A DNA stretch of 64,000 bases from Lunularia cruciata (GCA_948567375.1 OX419756.1:67248552-67312551); one strand, 5' to 3'. Counted from the first letter of the stretch, positions 9,960 through 22,429 are shown. Notes: generated by a model from the letters alone, not told the origin. Translations and numbers: made by a program.

Positions 9960-11560
9960 TAATTTAGTTTTTGATGTTTTCTCCTCATTAGATCACTTCA
10001 TAACCAAAAAAATTATTCACCTCACCCTCCTCATATAATTTACCTAACAAACTATTTACCTCACCCTCCTCACATAATAGTCTCAATTTTCTTTGACATC
10101 ATTTTCTACTTCTCATTCTTCTCATGATTCACCAACATAGTTGCAATGTGAAGTTCTTGCTACAATTGGACTAGCTTTTTTAATAAGACCAATAATTCTG
10201 AATACTCCTACAATCAAAATGTGGTTGCCCTCTAATAGGTTGTAGAGACCTCCTTGTAACTCTTTTGCTAGATGTCTATCAATTCATGATTTGTACTCAA
10301 TTATGCCAACTCATATTGCAATTGCTTCATTGTTTCTTCAGCCCTCTGGCTCTCTCCCATATCAAATTGGTCTTCAATGTCTCCAATTCCACATTCACAC
10401 GCTTTCTTCTCCTTAGGTATGTCTTTGCAAGTCTTTGGACTCCTTCCAAAGATCTTTTTAAATTCTCCTTTAGTAATCTACTCTCTCCTTCTAGCTTTGC
10501 CTTTTCATCCCTTGACATTTGGCTAAGATCCACCAACTCCTACATCAACATTTTCATCTACAATGTAATCTCTACATTGGCTTCCTTCATTGTATCTAAC
10601 TTCCATTGCAACACAATTGCTTGGGAACATTGCTTCCTCTACTCTTGGCAATGGCACTAGATATCAATCCTTAGCACTTCCTCCTTTGTTTTGTATTTTT
10701 TCAACTGGACATGCATTGTAGATGCCATGGATGCATAGTTGTATGCATCTGGATAGTTCCTCTCATACACAACATAATACATATCCAAGATTAACATCAA
10801 TAGCATACGGATATTATTTCCATACCTTACTCTGGGCATCATCTTCAACACCTCCTTCTCTTCTTGTGCACTCAATTTTCACTCTGGTTCTTTAATGTCC
10901 TTTGGAATGGCTTTTGGAGACATTTCTTAGACATGTATTCCCTTCTTTGGAGACACATTCATGAGTTTGGGTAGCTTAGGTAATTCAAGCAGTGTGGGGC
11001 TTAGAATAAACACATATTTTTCATGTTCCTTTGCCTCCAAGGAGCTCAAGATTTGGAGACATGTCTCTACTCCTTGTCTAGATGGGAGTTGTCAATGCGA
11101 CCTAACCAAGGAACCCACCAAGTTGTCTAGTGCATCCTCTTCAAACCCCTTGCTTTCTTTGTTCATGCTCTTCTTTGGGATCTTCATCTGAGTCAAACTC
11201 CTCCACTTCAAAAGGCTTTCCTCATGTTCTTCTTCAAGAATGTCCTCCTCCTCCTCCTCTTCTGATTGGATTTCTTGAGTCCTCTTTCTCCTCCAAGTAG
11301 GCAAGAGTGGTAGTTCCAAAAGCCTTGTACTTCTCCTTCTTGATGGGCAATATGAACTCCCCAATCAACATGTACTTTGCATCATCATTCCACATGTCTC
11401 CACTCTAAAAGCATCAACATCAAAGTACTCATGTGACACTTCATGTCTTGGAAATTGTTCCTTCTCTTTTGCCATAAGCGATCCAAGGCCAATTAAAAAA
11501 GCATAAAAAAGGCAAAAAATAGTGATGTCTTGGTCCTTCAAAGACATTGTATATTTTTTG
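9960..11560 (-). pseudogene. G1 gag-like coiled-coil coding region, copy 1
   Basis: Read on the minus strand from 11560, the order is a HEVSHEYFDVDAF segment with ETCGMMM, an acidic run (EEEEEEDILEEE), an LPKLPKLMNVSPKK segment, an AQEEKEVLKMMPR helix, YERNYPDAYNYA, and a coiled coil at 10536-10327 (SRDEKAKLEGESRLLKENLK). Stops and shifts interrupt it. The same order is found at 28650-27270 (minus) and 59175-60470 (plus). I read it as the structural part of a Gypsy-type element, without certainty. Confidence 0.5.
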
Positions 11561-12532
11561 GGTGTGTTGATGAGAGATCAAACCCCAAAAAATTGGGTCT
11601 TAACAAAACACATGTTTGAAGCCAATGAATTTGATAGATATGTCTTTCAAAAGAAGAAATCTTCATGAGCACTCTTCCAATGGCCCTCCATGCTAGATCC
11701 TCGCAATATGCAACAATCTATCTATTCTTACAATTCTTCTTCTTCAGAGATGCCTTTGCAAGATGTTCCTTCATCTCCTCATTCAAAGGTGTGAACTTGG
11801 AGTTGAAGGTGAAATCACCAGCCTGCCTTCCAGTCTCACCTAGTACAACTCTACAATGGAAGATGACCAAGCATTGGCTGCTATCCAGAAGGCAAGTTAT
11901 GAAGAAGCAACAACCACCTATAAGAGAGAGATCATTCCTTCCATCACAAATTACCAAGAAACAATGAACAACTTGCAAGACAATTGAAGGTAGTGCACCA
12001 AGAACTTATCACCATACCTGTAGTCTGAATGAAGAGAAGAGGGAGAAACTTTGACTACTACTTTTGCACCAACCAAGGCTCTTAAGATGGCAAAGTGGTG
12101 GTGCGATTAAAGTTGAAGGGGTCAAAGGAGGACCAATGCCAAAATATGGTGAAGAGGGTGTGCAACATCATCAAAGATGATGGTAAAGTTTGTGGTGGCC
12201 ACCACTTTAGAGGAAAAACTCAAGAGCTCAAACTCATGGAGCCCCTTTAATACCAAAAATTGGAGCAGATCACCTTAGGACTTGGGACTAAAATAGGAAG
12301 AAAGTTTAGTGAGTTGAAAGAGAGCTTGACAATGAGTTTGCTATCTATTAGAGCTTGCTTTGATTAGGTAGTAGAGACTCTAGAGCTGGAGTAGAGGTTT
12401 GAGGAACCAGCAAAGTCCTTAGAGCAGATGAGGACTTACTGGTGTAGCACAATGTTCCAGCCGTACCATCTTTGTACCCACCTAGAGTTTCATCTCCTAT
12501 AGTGTCATCATGGACCATTAGGTCGTGCCATT
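11561..12532 (+). pseudogene. Decayed gag-like remnant next to the right arm
   Basis: Frames on the plus strand contain fragments such as GLGTKIGRKFSELKESL and RFEEPAKSLEQMRTYW, compatible with an amphipathic gag tail. They are broken by stops. The segment ends at the TGTTAGTTTTG start of the right arm at 12533. No complete gene is seen. Confidence 0.3.
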
Positions 12533-15200
12533 TGTTAGTTTTGTAGTTCTAAGTTCCAAGTGTCTAGACATATTCAAGTGCAACAGTCAAAGTGCTACAT
12601 TTTCTAGTATATGAGTCAGTGGTGAATAAAGTGAAAGAGCTTGCCCGGTCTTCATTGCTTTTCCCAAACTCTCTCATTAAATTTTTCTTAGTTCATGTTT
12701 GCACTTTGGTGAAGATCAATAAAAATTGTGAGTTTTCTTGTGTGTGTGATCATTGGCTTCAATATAATTGCTTGATACAATTCCTTGATGGACTTTGAGC
12801 TAAAGTGTTGTAAGTAACAAAAGCGTGAAGATTGAATGGATAGATTTCACAAAGACTTGTAGTGTCTCAAAGATCATGCCTCCTAAAGGCAGAACATTAG
12901 GTTTTAGTGGAGCCATTGCATTGGGAAGGGTAGACCATAATTTCAAGAACACAGTGCCTCCCAAAGAGTAGGACATTGGTTACAGGAAAGGTCGTGCCTT
13001 GTGGAGAGGTGGAACATTGGTCTTGGGAGAACACGGTGCACTCCAAAGGGTAGAACATTGTGGTTTGCTAAAGATGGTGCCTTTGGAAGGGTAGTGTATT
13101 ATCTTTGGTCAAGACAATGCATATGAAAGGGCAATACATTGACTTTAGGGAGCACTAGTGCCTTTGGAAGGGGATACAAATCATCTTTGGAAGACCTCAA
13201 ATCCTAGTGTTTGGAAGTAGTGAGGATCTTTTGAGAGGTAAGCGCCTTTCAAAGAAGGGCCAGTCTTCAACTTTGGAAGACCACACCCCTCATCTTCAGA
13301 AGGGTAGAACATTTATCTACCAAGGATCTTGAATAGACCTTCAAAGAAAAGGAACACCTCCCATACTAAGCCATCACTTCTCAAAATTCATTGGAATTAT
13401 ATACTTTTGTGTGAGTGATTAAACTTTGTTTTTTTCATAGTGCACCTTCTTGGTGTCATTGTTTTTGTCTAGGAGTTGTCTTTGCCCAATAATTTAAATA
13501 GTAAATAGTAATGGACTCCAATGTGACACTTTTCTTTATATTCAACCATTTCAGCCCTATATACTCCTAGGATTGACCTATTACAATCTTCCCTCCCATT
13601 AATTTATACCTTGAGTAGACAAGTAATCATATGAGACCTTCTCATAATCATTATAGCGAAACCCAATCTATGATATAATTAATGGAGGTTATAAATTAGT
13701 GGAATCCTCCCATTAACTTGTAAGTTATGGAGTACAAGTTAAAAGAAGGAGATTGTAAATCCTTATGGATACTCATGATAACCTGGTATTTACAATAATG
13801 TTAGAGGGAAGACTTATAAACTATTTTCAATACTTACAAAGTCCTACAATTGTAAATGCAATCACCAAGGTGTTATGTTCTTGTGCTCTTATAATCAAGT
13901 GGTCAGGTAAGATGAAAAAGAAATGCTGCACACACCCAAAGAAAAAGCTTTTCTCTTAAACTTTAGAATTGCCTCCCTTAGCATCAACTTGAGTTCTGAT
14001 TTTTTGATACTTTATCAAAAGAATCACTCATTCAACAGTAGGTATAGTATCCATAAACTACATCTAACATTACATCCTATAATTGGTGAATTGAGTCAAT
14101 GTTCTTTGTTACAAGACAAAGCAATTTGCCTTGAGTACTTATTCAAAAAAATTAAAGGTCAAACAAAGATCATAGCTTATGTTATTGGTCTCTACAACCC
14201 ATGTTTAGCTTTAACACACATATGACTACTTTCAATTTTTAATTACTGTGGGTATGTATTCTAGAGAATATTCTTGAGAGAAAAAGGTCAGATGTCTTTC
14301 AACACTATGGCCATGGAATTTAGTGGAATCCATCTTTCTCTACAAGGAATAGTAGACAACTCTCACAAAAAACCTTGTTTATTGACAAAGATGAGAAATA
14401 AATGAAGGGTTCACATAAACTGCAGTGCATGTTGTCGCTTTGAGGAATTCCATGGCTCAGGTGTGTCAACAAACATGCACAACATTCCAATTTCAAGTTG
14501 CCAGAAAGTTTCCACTCCTAGGAATTATGATTTTGTTATTTGGTGTTTAGGAATTATGAGTTCTATTATTAGATGATGAGAAGAAGATTTCTTGCTGTTA
14601 GACATGATTTTGGTGTATAGCAAAGCAATAAGCAATGGCTCAGGGTGTGTCAAGAAACCTACAACACTCCAATTTCAAATTGCAAGAAAGCATTAGCCCT
14701 TGGGAAGAACAAATTCTGCTATTCAATGATGTGGAGAAGATCTTTTACTACTTGATGCAAATTTGGTGTATAGCAAAGAAATAAATGATAATGAGCAGTT
14801 GTTGTAGCCTGTGAGTGAAATATTGTATAATTTTCAGTGTTTATTGCTTTTTAAAATTTATATTTGATTGCAGATTTTTATATGTGGCTAGCTATATTGG
14901 TAGCTCATAAGTCAGGGATACATGAGCAGAATTGTGTCATGTTGTCTTACAAAACCCATTTTGGAAAGCATACTTGTAGTTGATGCACCCATTGAAAGAG
15001 TACACATCTTCTTAAGGTTTATTTAGCAACTAGGCTGACAAGATAGGAAACTCAAGGACTTATGCTTGAGGGGTAAGGTCCAAAGAAGAGAATATCTTAA
15101 ATGGTAGTTGACCCAATCTCAGACTTCCCTGATTTTGTTTGTAAATTTTGGAATAGCTTAGGATCCCAATTGGCTCTGGATTTAAAATAGGTAATAAATG
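12533..15200 (+). repeat. Right arm of the large inverted repeat
   Basis: This is the inverted copy of 3620-6231, starting TGTTAGTTTTGTAG at 12533. It includes the degenerate CCTTTGGAAGG-type array (about 12880-13330) and a plus ORF at 13923-14225 that parallels the minus ORF at 4508-4909. With the left arm it encloses about 6.3 kb of Gypsy and LTR fragments. The arms are opposite in orientation, unlike the two LTRs of one element, so they probably come from two insertions or a rearrangement. Confidence 0.6.
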
Positions 15201-15260
15201 TTAAATTATCCAAATTGGCTCTGGATTTAAAATAGGTAATAAATGTTAAATTATCCAAAT
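15171..15260. repeat. 45-bp exact tandem duplication
   Basis: Two adjacent copies (15171-15215 and 15216-15260) beginning TGGCTCTGGATTTAAAATAG appear identical. They lie at the distal end of the right arm. The left arm has only one diverged copy, so the duplication is younger than the arm duplication. Confidence 0.8.
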
Positions 15261-15570
15261 TGGAAATCATAGTGATTGCAATGTGTGTAAGACTTTTGTG
15301 TTGTGGAGCTATTTTGTTTTGCACATGTTCATAGGAGCCACATTCTTGACATAGGTCTTCCAACATTGAGTGCAAGTGCAACTCTTTAGATTTAAGATAC
15401 AATAACTCATAGTATACAAGTAGAAGTGATTATTTTTCAAACAAATGATCAATATTTTGAGGCCTTATGAAAATTGGTTCTGCTCCAAGAACATTCAACC
15501 TTGTTCCATACAATATTGTATCAATAAGTGCAAAGTGGGAATTGTGTTGCTTAATAAGCATGGATATTGG

Positions 15571-16699
15571 CAAAAATTCATCTATAGCTATCACTCAACT
15601 TTCAAATGAGCAAAGGCTCTCCATTTGCAAATACAAAAGTGCAAATCCAAATGCATTGCAAGCCTCTATAGCAGAATGGGAAAATCTAGAGTTTTTTCTT
15701 GAAAAGGTACCAAGCCAAGTTGCCATCAGCAATATTCTCAACAAACACAAGCATTATGAGTCTATGAATGCAAAAAATCTTAGAAATAAGCATGCAAATA
15801 TTGTTAATTAACTACAATTGGACACTGGTTTGATAACCTGAATTTAGCAATGTCAAGCTTTTCATGTTGCACTTATTGGTGCTCTGATTCCACAAAAAGC
15901 TCATGATTTTGCTGCACATTTGAATGTTGGTGCAAATTCTACCAAGTTTACCAATGGATGGTTGTACAAGTTTCAAAATCCATGGCAAGAGCCACTCAAC
16001 ATACTGGTCATGCAAACAAACCATATTGCTTCAACAAGAGTAGTGTTGCCTATCACGGAATTTTGTATCACCATAAAAAAGAGCATGAATGACAGGAGGA
16101 TTGTTCCAAGAGTGGCTTTAGAGCATTCACAAAGATATGAGAATCTCAAATCAAAATTTTTGTATTGTTTCTTGACAATGCGCTGTCACATCCCATAGAG
16201 AACATAAATTTGACAAATTTTGAAATTATATTTCTTTTGACAAATAAAACTTCTAAAATCCAGCCACTAGATGCTGAAATAAATTTTGCATTTAAGCGTC
16301 ACTATTGCTGATTCCACTTACAAAATGCAATTGACAAGGATGAGCAAGGAGAAGCAAACATCTACAAAGTAGATCAATTGATAGCAATGTAGTGGTGTGT
16401 AGCAGCATGGAATGAATTAGTGATGTGACCATTGCAATTGCTTCAACCATACAGGGCCTATGGTAAATATAGTAACATAAGAAGCACTTCCAATTGAAGA
16501 TGAGATTGTGAATGTGCTTGCACAAACTCCAATCCAATATAGAATGTCAATCAAAGACTTGTTGAACCATATTAATGAGCATGAGGTTCATCAAGAATTC
16601 AATGATGAAGAACTTGTCACAATGGTGCACAAGCCAGATATAGAAGAAAGTAGTGACAATGAAAACTTAACGGATGAACATGTCTTTACAAAAATATAA
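15571..16699 (+). pseudogene. CENP-B/pogo-type DDE transposase relic
   Basis: The plus strand reads, in family order, an N-terminal helix-turn-helix (LSNEQRLSICKYKSANPNA then PSQVAISNILNK), a CENP-B-type DNA-binding domain (PQKAHDFAAHLN, FTNGWLYKFQ), DDE core pieces (FVLFLDNALSH with its Asp, then KIQPLDAEINFAFKRHY with a further Asp), WNEL, and a C-terminal acidic motif DEELVTMVHKPD. The stretch with the first catalytic Asp is missing between about 15990 and 16150, and several stops occur. In the family (pogo/Tigger, Tc1/mariner superfamily) this enzyme cuts and pastes DNA at TA sites. Terminal inverted repeats were not identified. The copy is dead. Confidence 0.85.
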
Positions 16700-17210
16700 A
16701 AGCTCAAGAGCATTCAGATTTGTGATCTCTATGCTTGACATCCTTAATACTATGAATTACTTAGTGCTAAAACAAGTTTGAGCCATGCAAGAGACTCTAA
16801 AAAATGAAGGAAAACAACAAAGTACCCTTGATAGTTGGCTTCAATAAAGTATTTGTACTATAAGTATATAATAGAGTAGGAGACTACATTACAAAACTGT
16901 ATTTATTTATTCTATGTACAGTAATTTTATTTTTTGTATACTTTTCCTCTCAAAACTTATAAATTTTTTACATGTTTTTACATATCATGAGTTCAAGATA
17001 CCAAAAAAAGTAAGTTATGAAAGAGTAACAATGGTGGGGGATTCAAAATCCATAATTTGATGGAGGTTATAAGTTATTGGGGAACAAGTTAAGGGGGGAG
17101 ACTGTACTTACTAAAAAAATTCAATTGTGTGTTGTCTCATGACCATTTTTGGCACCATTACCAAGGATACACTTCTTGGAGTGATAGAATACTAAAATCC
17201 TCCTTGATCA
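16700..17210. other. No gene recognised
   Basis: AT-rich sequence following the transposase relic. It contains a stretch near 17050-17110 (GGAGGTTATAAGTTATTGGG) resembling 13680-13760 of the right arm, so it may be a repeat fragment. No coding signal is seen. Confidence 0.3.
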
Positions 17211-17507
17211 ATGAAGATGCATGCATTGGGAGAAGAAGTACCTAACAAATTGGAACATGGAAAACAATATAAGGTGATATACAAGAAAAGCGCCCATGTT
17301 GACAAAAGAAAGAGGAGAAAACAAGAGCTTCACAAAGACCAAGCAGACTGTGAAGTCCTTCATGAAAAGCTTTTTGAAAACGTTAATGGAACTATTGTAC
17401 CCATGAATCAACAAACAAGAGAAAAAGGTCAAGGGACCATGAGTCACCCAAGGTCTACTTTGAGATCCTTCTTTGATGACATGAACTACCCTTGGCCTAG
17501 GGCCTAG
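17211..17507 (+). CDS. Unidentified 98-residue ORF
   Basis: An ATG-initiated ORF (MKMHALGEEVPNKLEHGKQY) that is basic in the middle (DKRKRRKQELHKDQ) and ends FFDDMNYPWPRA. I know no family for it. It sits between the transposase relic and a minus-strand coiled-coil remnant, so it may be transposon-derived or a chance frame. Confidence 0.2.
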   Translation: MKMHALGEEVPNKLEHGKQYKVIYKKSAHVDKRKRRKQELHKDQADCEVLHEKLFENVNGTIVPMNQQTREKGQGTMSHPRSTLRSFFDDMNYPWPRA

Positions 17508-17519
17508 TTGTGAAGAACT

Positions 17520-18052
17520 ACCTTCACCTCTAAAATCCTTAAAGAGACATTTATCTGTGCTTTATACCTTTCTATCTCTAATTGGTAAGTCTTATATACT
17601 TTGTAAAATTGCAATCCAAGTGCTCTTTTAACCAAACTGACAAGTGATCCATCTTCTCTTCCTTGTAGGTCTTGCCTTCCAGTTTTTGTGCCTAAAACTT
17701 GAGCTCATGTAATTTTGTCTTGAATGCTTGCAGTTTCCTTTCTTCCTATAGCCTCTTGACAAAAAAGTTCATGGCCTTTTCCAACTATTAAAATGTTTAT
17801 GCTTTTCCACCTCCAATTGTTGGGTCGAAGTATTCCACTTCCCTTGCAATGCCTCCTACATTTAGATACTTATGCTTGCTTTGCTCACTCTTTCTCCAAC
17901 TCCTTGGCCATGTGTTCTAGTTGAAGTGTGCCTTTCAATTTTTATGCATCTGCAAATCTAGAGTCATGATCTTGACATTAGTTCTTTCTAGTTCATTCCT
18001 AGTGCTTGCTAGCTCTTCATCTTTACTGCACAATTGGTCCTCATAGCCAAAA
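17520..18052 (-). pseudogene. Coiled-coil gag remnant
   Basis: On the minus strand the first codons after 18052 read a heptad-like segment (EDQLCSKDEELASTRNELER) followed by broken frames. It is cut by the TGTAACAC LTR-like fragment at 18053. It may continue the gag-like region at 19591-21735, with the LTR pieces inserted between. Confidence 0.35.
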
Positions 18053-18370
18053 TGTAACACCATTTGTGCATGTGTGTGGTATTGTGATATTTAGTTTGGT
18101 ATTGCAAGTACTTAAGAGATATTATTTATATAGAGATAAAGGAGGGTTCTACCTTAGTCATGATTAAATTTGATCATAGCTAAGATAGAGGGGATCTTAT
18201 CTTAGAGGAAGTAGAAAAGATGAGCGTCACTATTTTGTATTTTAGTGTATTGACTTGGTATTATTTCTAGGTGTTTGGCTTTGAGGAAAGAGTTAAGAAC
18301 TCTTGGACCCACAAGCCTTCTAGTTTCAGGTTCTTCTATAGTCTTCTATAGTTATTTTGTAGGTTACTAC
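18053..18370 (+). repeat. Truncated LTR-like copy, TGTAACACC family
   Basis: It starts TGTAACACCATTTGTGCATG and follows 7890-8230 closely, then loses similarity near 18370. Only the 5' part is present. Confidence 0.5.
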
Positions 18371-19289
18371 ATTCTTCAAGGAGGAAGCTCTTGGATATAG
18401 CATTCTTTTAAGTTATGCTTAATGAGCCAACAACCTGAAGGAGAGATCATAAGGCAAAAGGCACCAAGATGAAGAATGCCTAATCCTACTCTGAGCCAAA
18501 GAATGCTCAAGGGCAAATGGCTTTGATGGAGAAGAATGTTGGTACAAAGATGTTTGTAGAGAAGAACCTTTGGCCCAAAAGCACTTTGGCCAAGACTAAA
18601 ACTCAATTGAAAGAGTTCATCCCAGTCACGCTTTGTCCTAGATCCAATATATACCAAGCACCATACACATATTTGAATTTGTCACCAGCTAGTTCAAGGA
18701 CAACCATTTCACTTCAAGGTTTGCATTTTTGAGGAAGATTTTTGGTGTTTGGCTCATTACTCACCTTTGTAACTATAACAATTCAGAAACATGATGTTTT
18801 GCATGTGTGAGAGGCACCACACATTAAGTGCATGATAGGGACTCACGGGAATAGCTAACCACTTTTGGTTGAAGAATGACTGAAGACTTCACCTATAAAA
18901 CAAAGTGGAGAATGATCAATTCTACTTTTTGCACAATTGGTATTGTCTTTAGTCTAGAATTGCAACTCAAATTTGCAATTTAGTACTCACTTTCCCAACT
19001 TTCATAGCTTTGCTTAGAACCACATTCATCCTCACTCCTTTCGCAATCAAGCAAAGATGGTATTTGTTTTGAAAACCCATGAGGAATGCTCCTAAAGCCA
19101 TCTTTAAATGTACAACAGTAAATCATTGGGCAGTGTACTATATGAGAGAAGTGATCTAGAGCATGCACTTGGGTTTCTTGCTCTGGGATTGGAATTTGAC
19201 AGATTTTGAAATTATTCATGAGATGATGGTTAGGAGGAAGAAGAAAAGTGGGGATTTGAGAGGGAACTCCTATGGATATACCCAAGAAC
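18371..19289. other. No gene recognised
   Basis: It contains a 71-codon plus frame at 18517-18732 with imperfect internal repetition (MEKNVGTKMFVEKN) and short minus frames, none matching a family I know. It separates two oppositely oriented LTR-like fragments and is probably repeat-derived. Confidence 0.25.
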
Positions 19290-19590
19290 ACTCTAAGGCT
19301 AACGCTCCAAAACTCAAGACATTACTCACTAGAGAACTCAATGAGAGAGAGATAGTTGCAAATGAAAGGATAATGAGAACCTCATCACCCCTAGTTTATA
19401 TACTTGTGAAAAATTATACACCAAAGTTACTTATTACTGGAATAACTCAAGTTACTAGGCTATAAGTCAAATAAAGTCAAAAAGCTAAAGGAACATCTAT
19501 ACTTATGGGAATATTCTCCTAAGTATGTGGTCTTATCTTGACCCAACCACTAAGTCAAGGATTCCTTCACATGGGCTTTCCTCAGTTCCT
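19290..19590 (-). repeat. Truncated LTR-like copy, TGTAACACC family, opposite orientation
   Basis: The reverse complement matches the 3' half of the repeat at 7890-8560 (for example the segment around TAACTTGAGTTACTCCA). Its low-coordinate end lacks the family terminus. It abuts G2-type sequence near 19600. Confidence 0.45.
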
Positions 19591-21735
19591 TACAAATAAA
19601 GATGATATTATAGAAATAAATAAATCATGAAAAAATGTGGGCACCACACTTTAGCTGCCTCTTGTACACTTGCTACTTATCTTTGGCTTCAAGCTTAAGG
19701 GCTCTCAATTATCCTTGCAACTTCCTAAATTCTTCCTCTTGCTCAGACTATTCTATGAGAAGCATAGCATTGTGTCACTTTGCTCTCAAAATTCTCCTAT
19801 ACTAGCTCATTTGACTTCTTTCTTCCTCCTTTGCCTTGGGCTACTTTGAGCGTATCAAGTAGGAGTTCTTGTGTTGTTTTTGCACAAGTGAGGTGTAATC
19901 AGTGACATGTGGGTAGGAGTCTTGATAAATCTGCAAATTATGCTCCGTCAGCTCCAAGACCAGCCCCACCAAAATTTCACAAAATTTGATCCCTTTGTTA
20001 TTGGGGTTGGGATCTCTTTGAGTTGGAAGAAGAAAACACTCACCACTGCTGGTTCCTCTCCCAAAGACTCTTCTCTTTCACCTCCAATATCAACCCTATC
20101 TTCTTCCTATCCTTTTCTTGCTCTTTGCCTTTGTTCTCCCCATCTCCCTTGGTCTCACCTGTACCTAGTTTTGTCCTTTGGCATAGAGAACTCCTTCTTC
20201 CTCTCCTTCACACCCAAAGGTCTTGCTTCTTGATCATGGGTGCCTTTTGTGTGGACTTCTTCTCAAAGTGGGGATCTTCTTGGTTTTCCTCTCCTTTGAC
20301 AGACTTCTCTTTCTCTACCCTTTGCTCTTCTTCTGCTGGAGCAGATTGTGTATCTTCATATTACTCATCATCTTCCTCCTCTTTTGAAGATGATCCCATG
20401 AGTGTGGGGGACTTTTCCAATTCTTGTTCTCCTTCATTAGTAATGTCTTTGGCCTAATCCTTTGAAGAGTCATCAACGACCTATGTGTTCTTCCTTTCTC
20501 TCTTTTCCTTTACCTTTGGTCCTTAGGTAGCACTCTCTTCTACTTCTTGTTGAAGCTGATGGTATTTCTTGCCTCTTCTACAAGCACAAATTTACTTGTG
20601 TGTATACTCTTTATTAGCTGCTTTTTACTTTTGGAGCATCACCCTTCACTCTAGCTTTGACCAGAAATACCCCTTTGGATGGTCTTGACTTGGGAACTTC
20701 TTCTTCTCTTTCTTGGTAAGGAGATTCACACTCACATAGAAATGTAATACAAATGGGGAAATTTTTTTCACCCCACCATCCTCATGCATGTCCCTGCCCA
20801 TGTTCCAGGTTTGAGTGTATAACATGTGCAACCAATTCATTGGGTGCACTTAAAGAAGATTACTTGGTTGGTGTTGAGGTATGTCATTCTCTTCGGCTTA
20901 AAATTTTTCATGATCACCTCTTCAATAGCCCTTGGGACATTTGTAAGTCCCTATGCTCCACCCATTCTTAGTCTTTTGGTTGTCAAAGGAGGTCTTCAAA
21001 ATTTCAAACCTTTTCCAAGTCCTTGTCTGGTTGATACCAGTTGATTGCAAGGGTGATCATTCCTAGAGTGGAATTCTCTTGGCCAAGGACATTTCTCTAG
21101 TGCTACTTAGTCCAAGAAAATAGGTTTCCACTCAAGTTTCTACAAGTAGGATCCCTATTTGCTCTAAATTCTTGGATCATTCCCTGATGGCTCAATTCAT
21201 AATTCCATAGTAAGAAGCACAATCTCTTGCTATGGATAACCTTTGCTGTGTGATGTAGTGCACACTTATTCATTGTTGGTGGACTAAGAATTACCTCAGG
21301 CACATACTTGTGCTGCCTTGGTGTGATCACTATTTTACCCACTTTCACCATTTTATCTCTCTCTTCTAGACAAAGTCATATGATGACCTCTGCTGTATGA
21401 TGGAGGGCCCACTTATTCATTGTTGGTGGGTTAGGAATTACCTCAAGCACATACTTGTGCTGCCTTGGTGTGATCTTTATTTTGGCCACTCTCACCATTT
21501 TAACTCTCTCTTCTAGACAAATTCATATGGGAGTTTCTACTACTAAAACTTGATGCCAAAGTTAGAACAAACTTTTATTACTCTGGGCTTGTAACTTTCT
21601 GCTAACAAGGTCCTGAATTTATAGCTTTAGCCTTTTAGTTACCACCATTCAGTGATTGAGTCATGGTTGGGTAGTCTCAACCCCACATGCAAATGCTTCA
21701 ATGGTTATTGATGCCAAGGGTTCTTCATGGCAGTT
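19591..21735 (-). pseudogene. G2-like gag/coiled-coil region, diverged copy
   Basis: On the minus strand it contains an MTYLNTNQVIFFK segment that parallels TTYVMKHQAVFF of the better preserved G2 copies, a lysine-rich stretch (LLTKKEKKKFPSQDHPKGYF), and a degraded coiled coil. At 19651 the minus strand reads TGTGGTGCCCACATTTTTT, the terminal motif of the G2 family. Stops are frequent. It is a dead relative of the element at 53404-57189. Confidence 0.45.
21235..21528. repeat. 147-bp tandem duplication
   Basis: Units at about 21235-21381 and 21382-21528 share most bases, for example CACATACTTGTGCTGCCTTG at 21301 and 21448. It lies inside the diverged G2-like region. Confidence 0.7.
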
Positions 21736-22429
21736 ATTTATCCAAGTTTTAGCATATTCAAACCATTGTACTTCCTTTGGAGCCTAAGGTCTTCCAAGGC
21801 AAAGGCCTCCGGGCCGAAGGTTGGTGGTGGCAAAGGTATGTGGGTCAAAGGTTGTTTGCAGCAAAGGTCTTTGGTCTTGTACTCCATCAGCGCAGACCTT
21901 CCCTGACGTAACCCCCTTGGATACATTTCTTCCATGTGCACTTCCTCCTTTATGCTCATTCTTCTTATTGTGCATTTGCTTTCCACTCCAAAAGAGAGTG
22001 GTATAAAACCACTTTCTAGCCTCTGCAAGCTTACAGCTTAGCATACGCTTAACAAAAGAACATAAAACTAAACAGAAAAAAATAAATTTGTGAAAAGGCT
22101 ATCACTACAATCTGATTAACTATAGAACTCAACTCCAACATGACTTAGCATATCCAAAATTAGACCAAAGCTAAAAATTAATGAGCAAATTCATGTACGC
22201 TCTTAGGGAGTTTGTGGTTATAATATTTCTACTCATTCTTGTGTTCAACATAAAAAACACATAATATATACAAGATCTCCCTATGCACTATTCTAAGCAC
22301 TTAGCACAAAACATTGCAGGTGATTTTGAATACCTATGTGCCTGGCTTCAAATCCTCTTGATTCAAATTAAAAGAATAAATTCATGGTTTTTTTTCCTGA
22401 AATTCCTATCGCTGTTTTGAGATGGAATG
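21736..22429. other. No gene recognised
   Basis: It includes a short run of GGCAAAGG-like units (21790-21870), resembling the degenerate arrays in the inverted-repeat arms. No supported coding sequence is seen. Confidence 0.25.

Noticed and set aside
20023-20457. Serine- and leucine-rich plus-strand frames as secreted or membrane proteins
   Set aside because: They are the reverse-strand shadow of lysine/glutamate-rich gag-like sequence.
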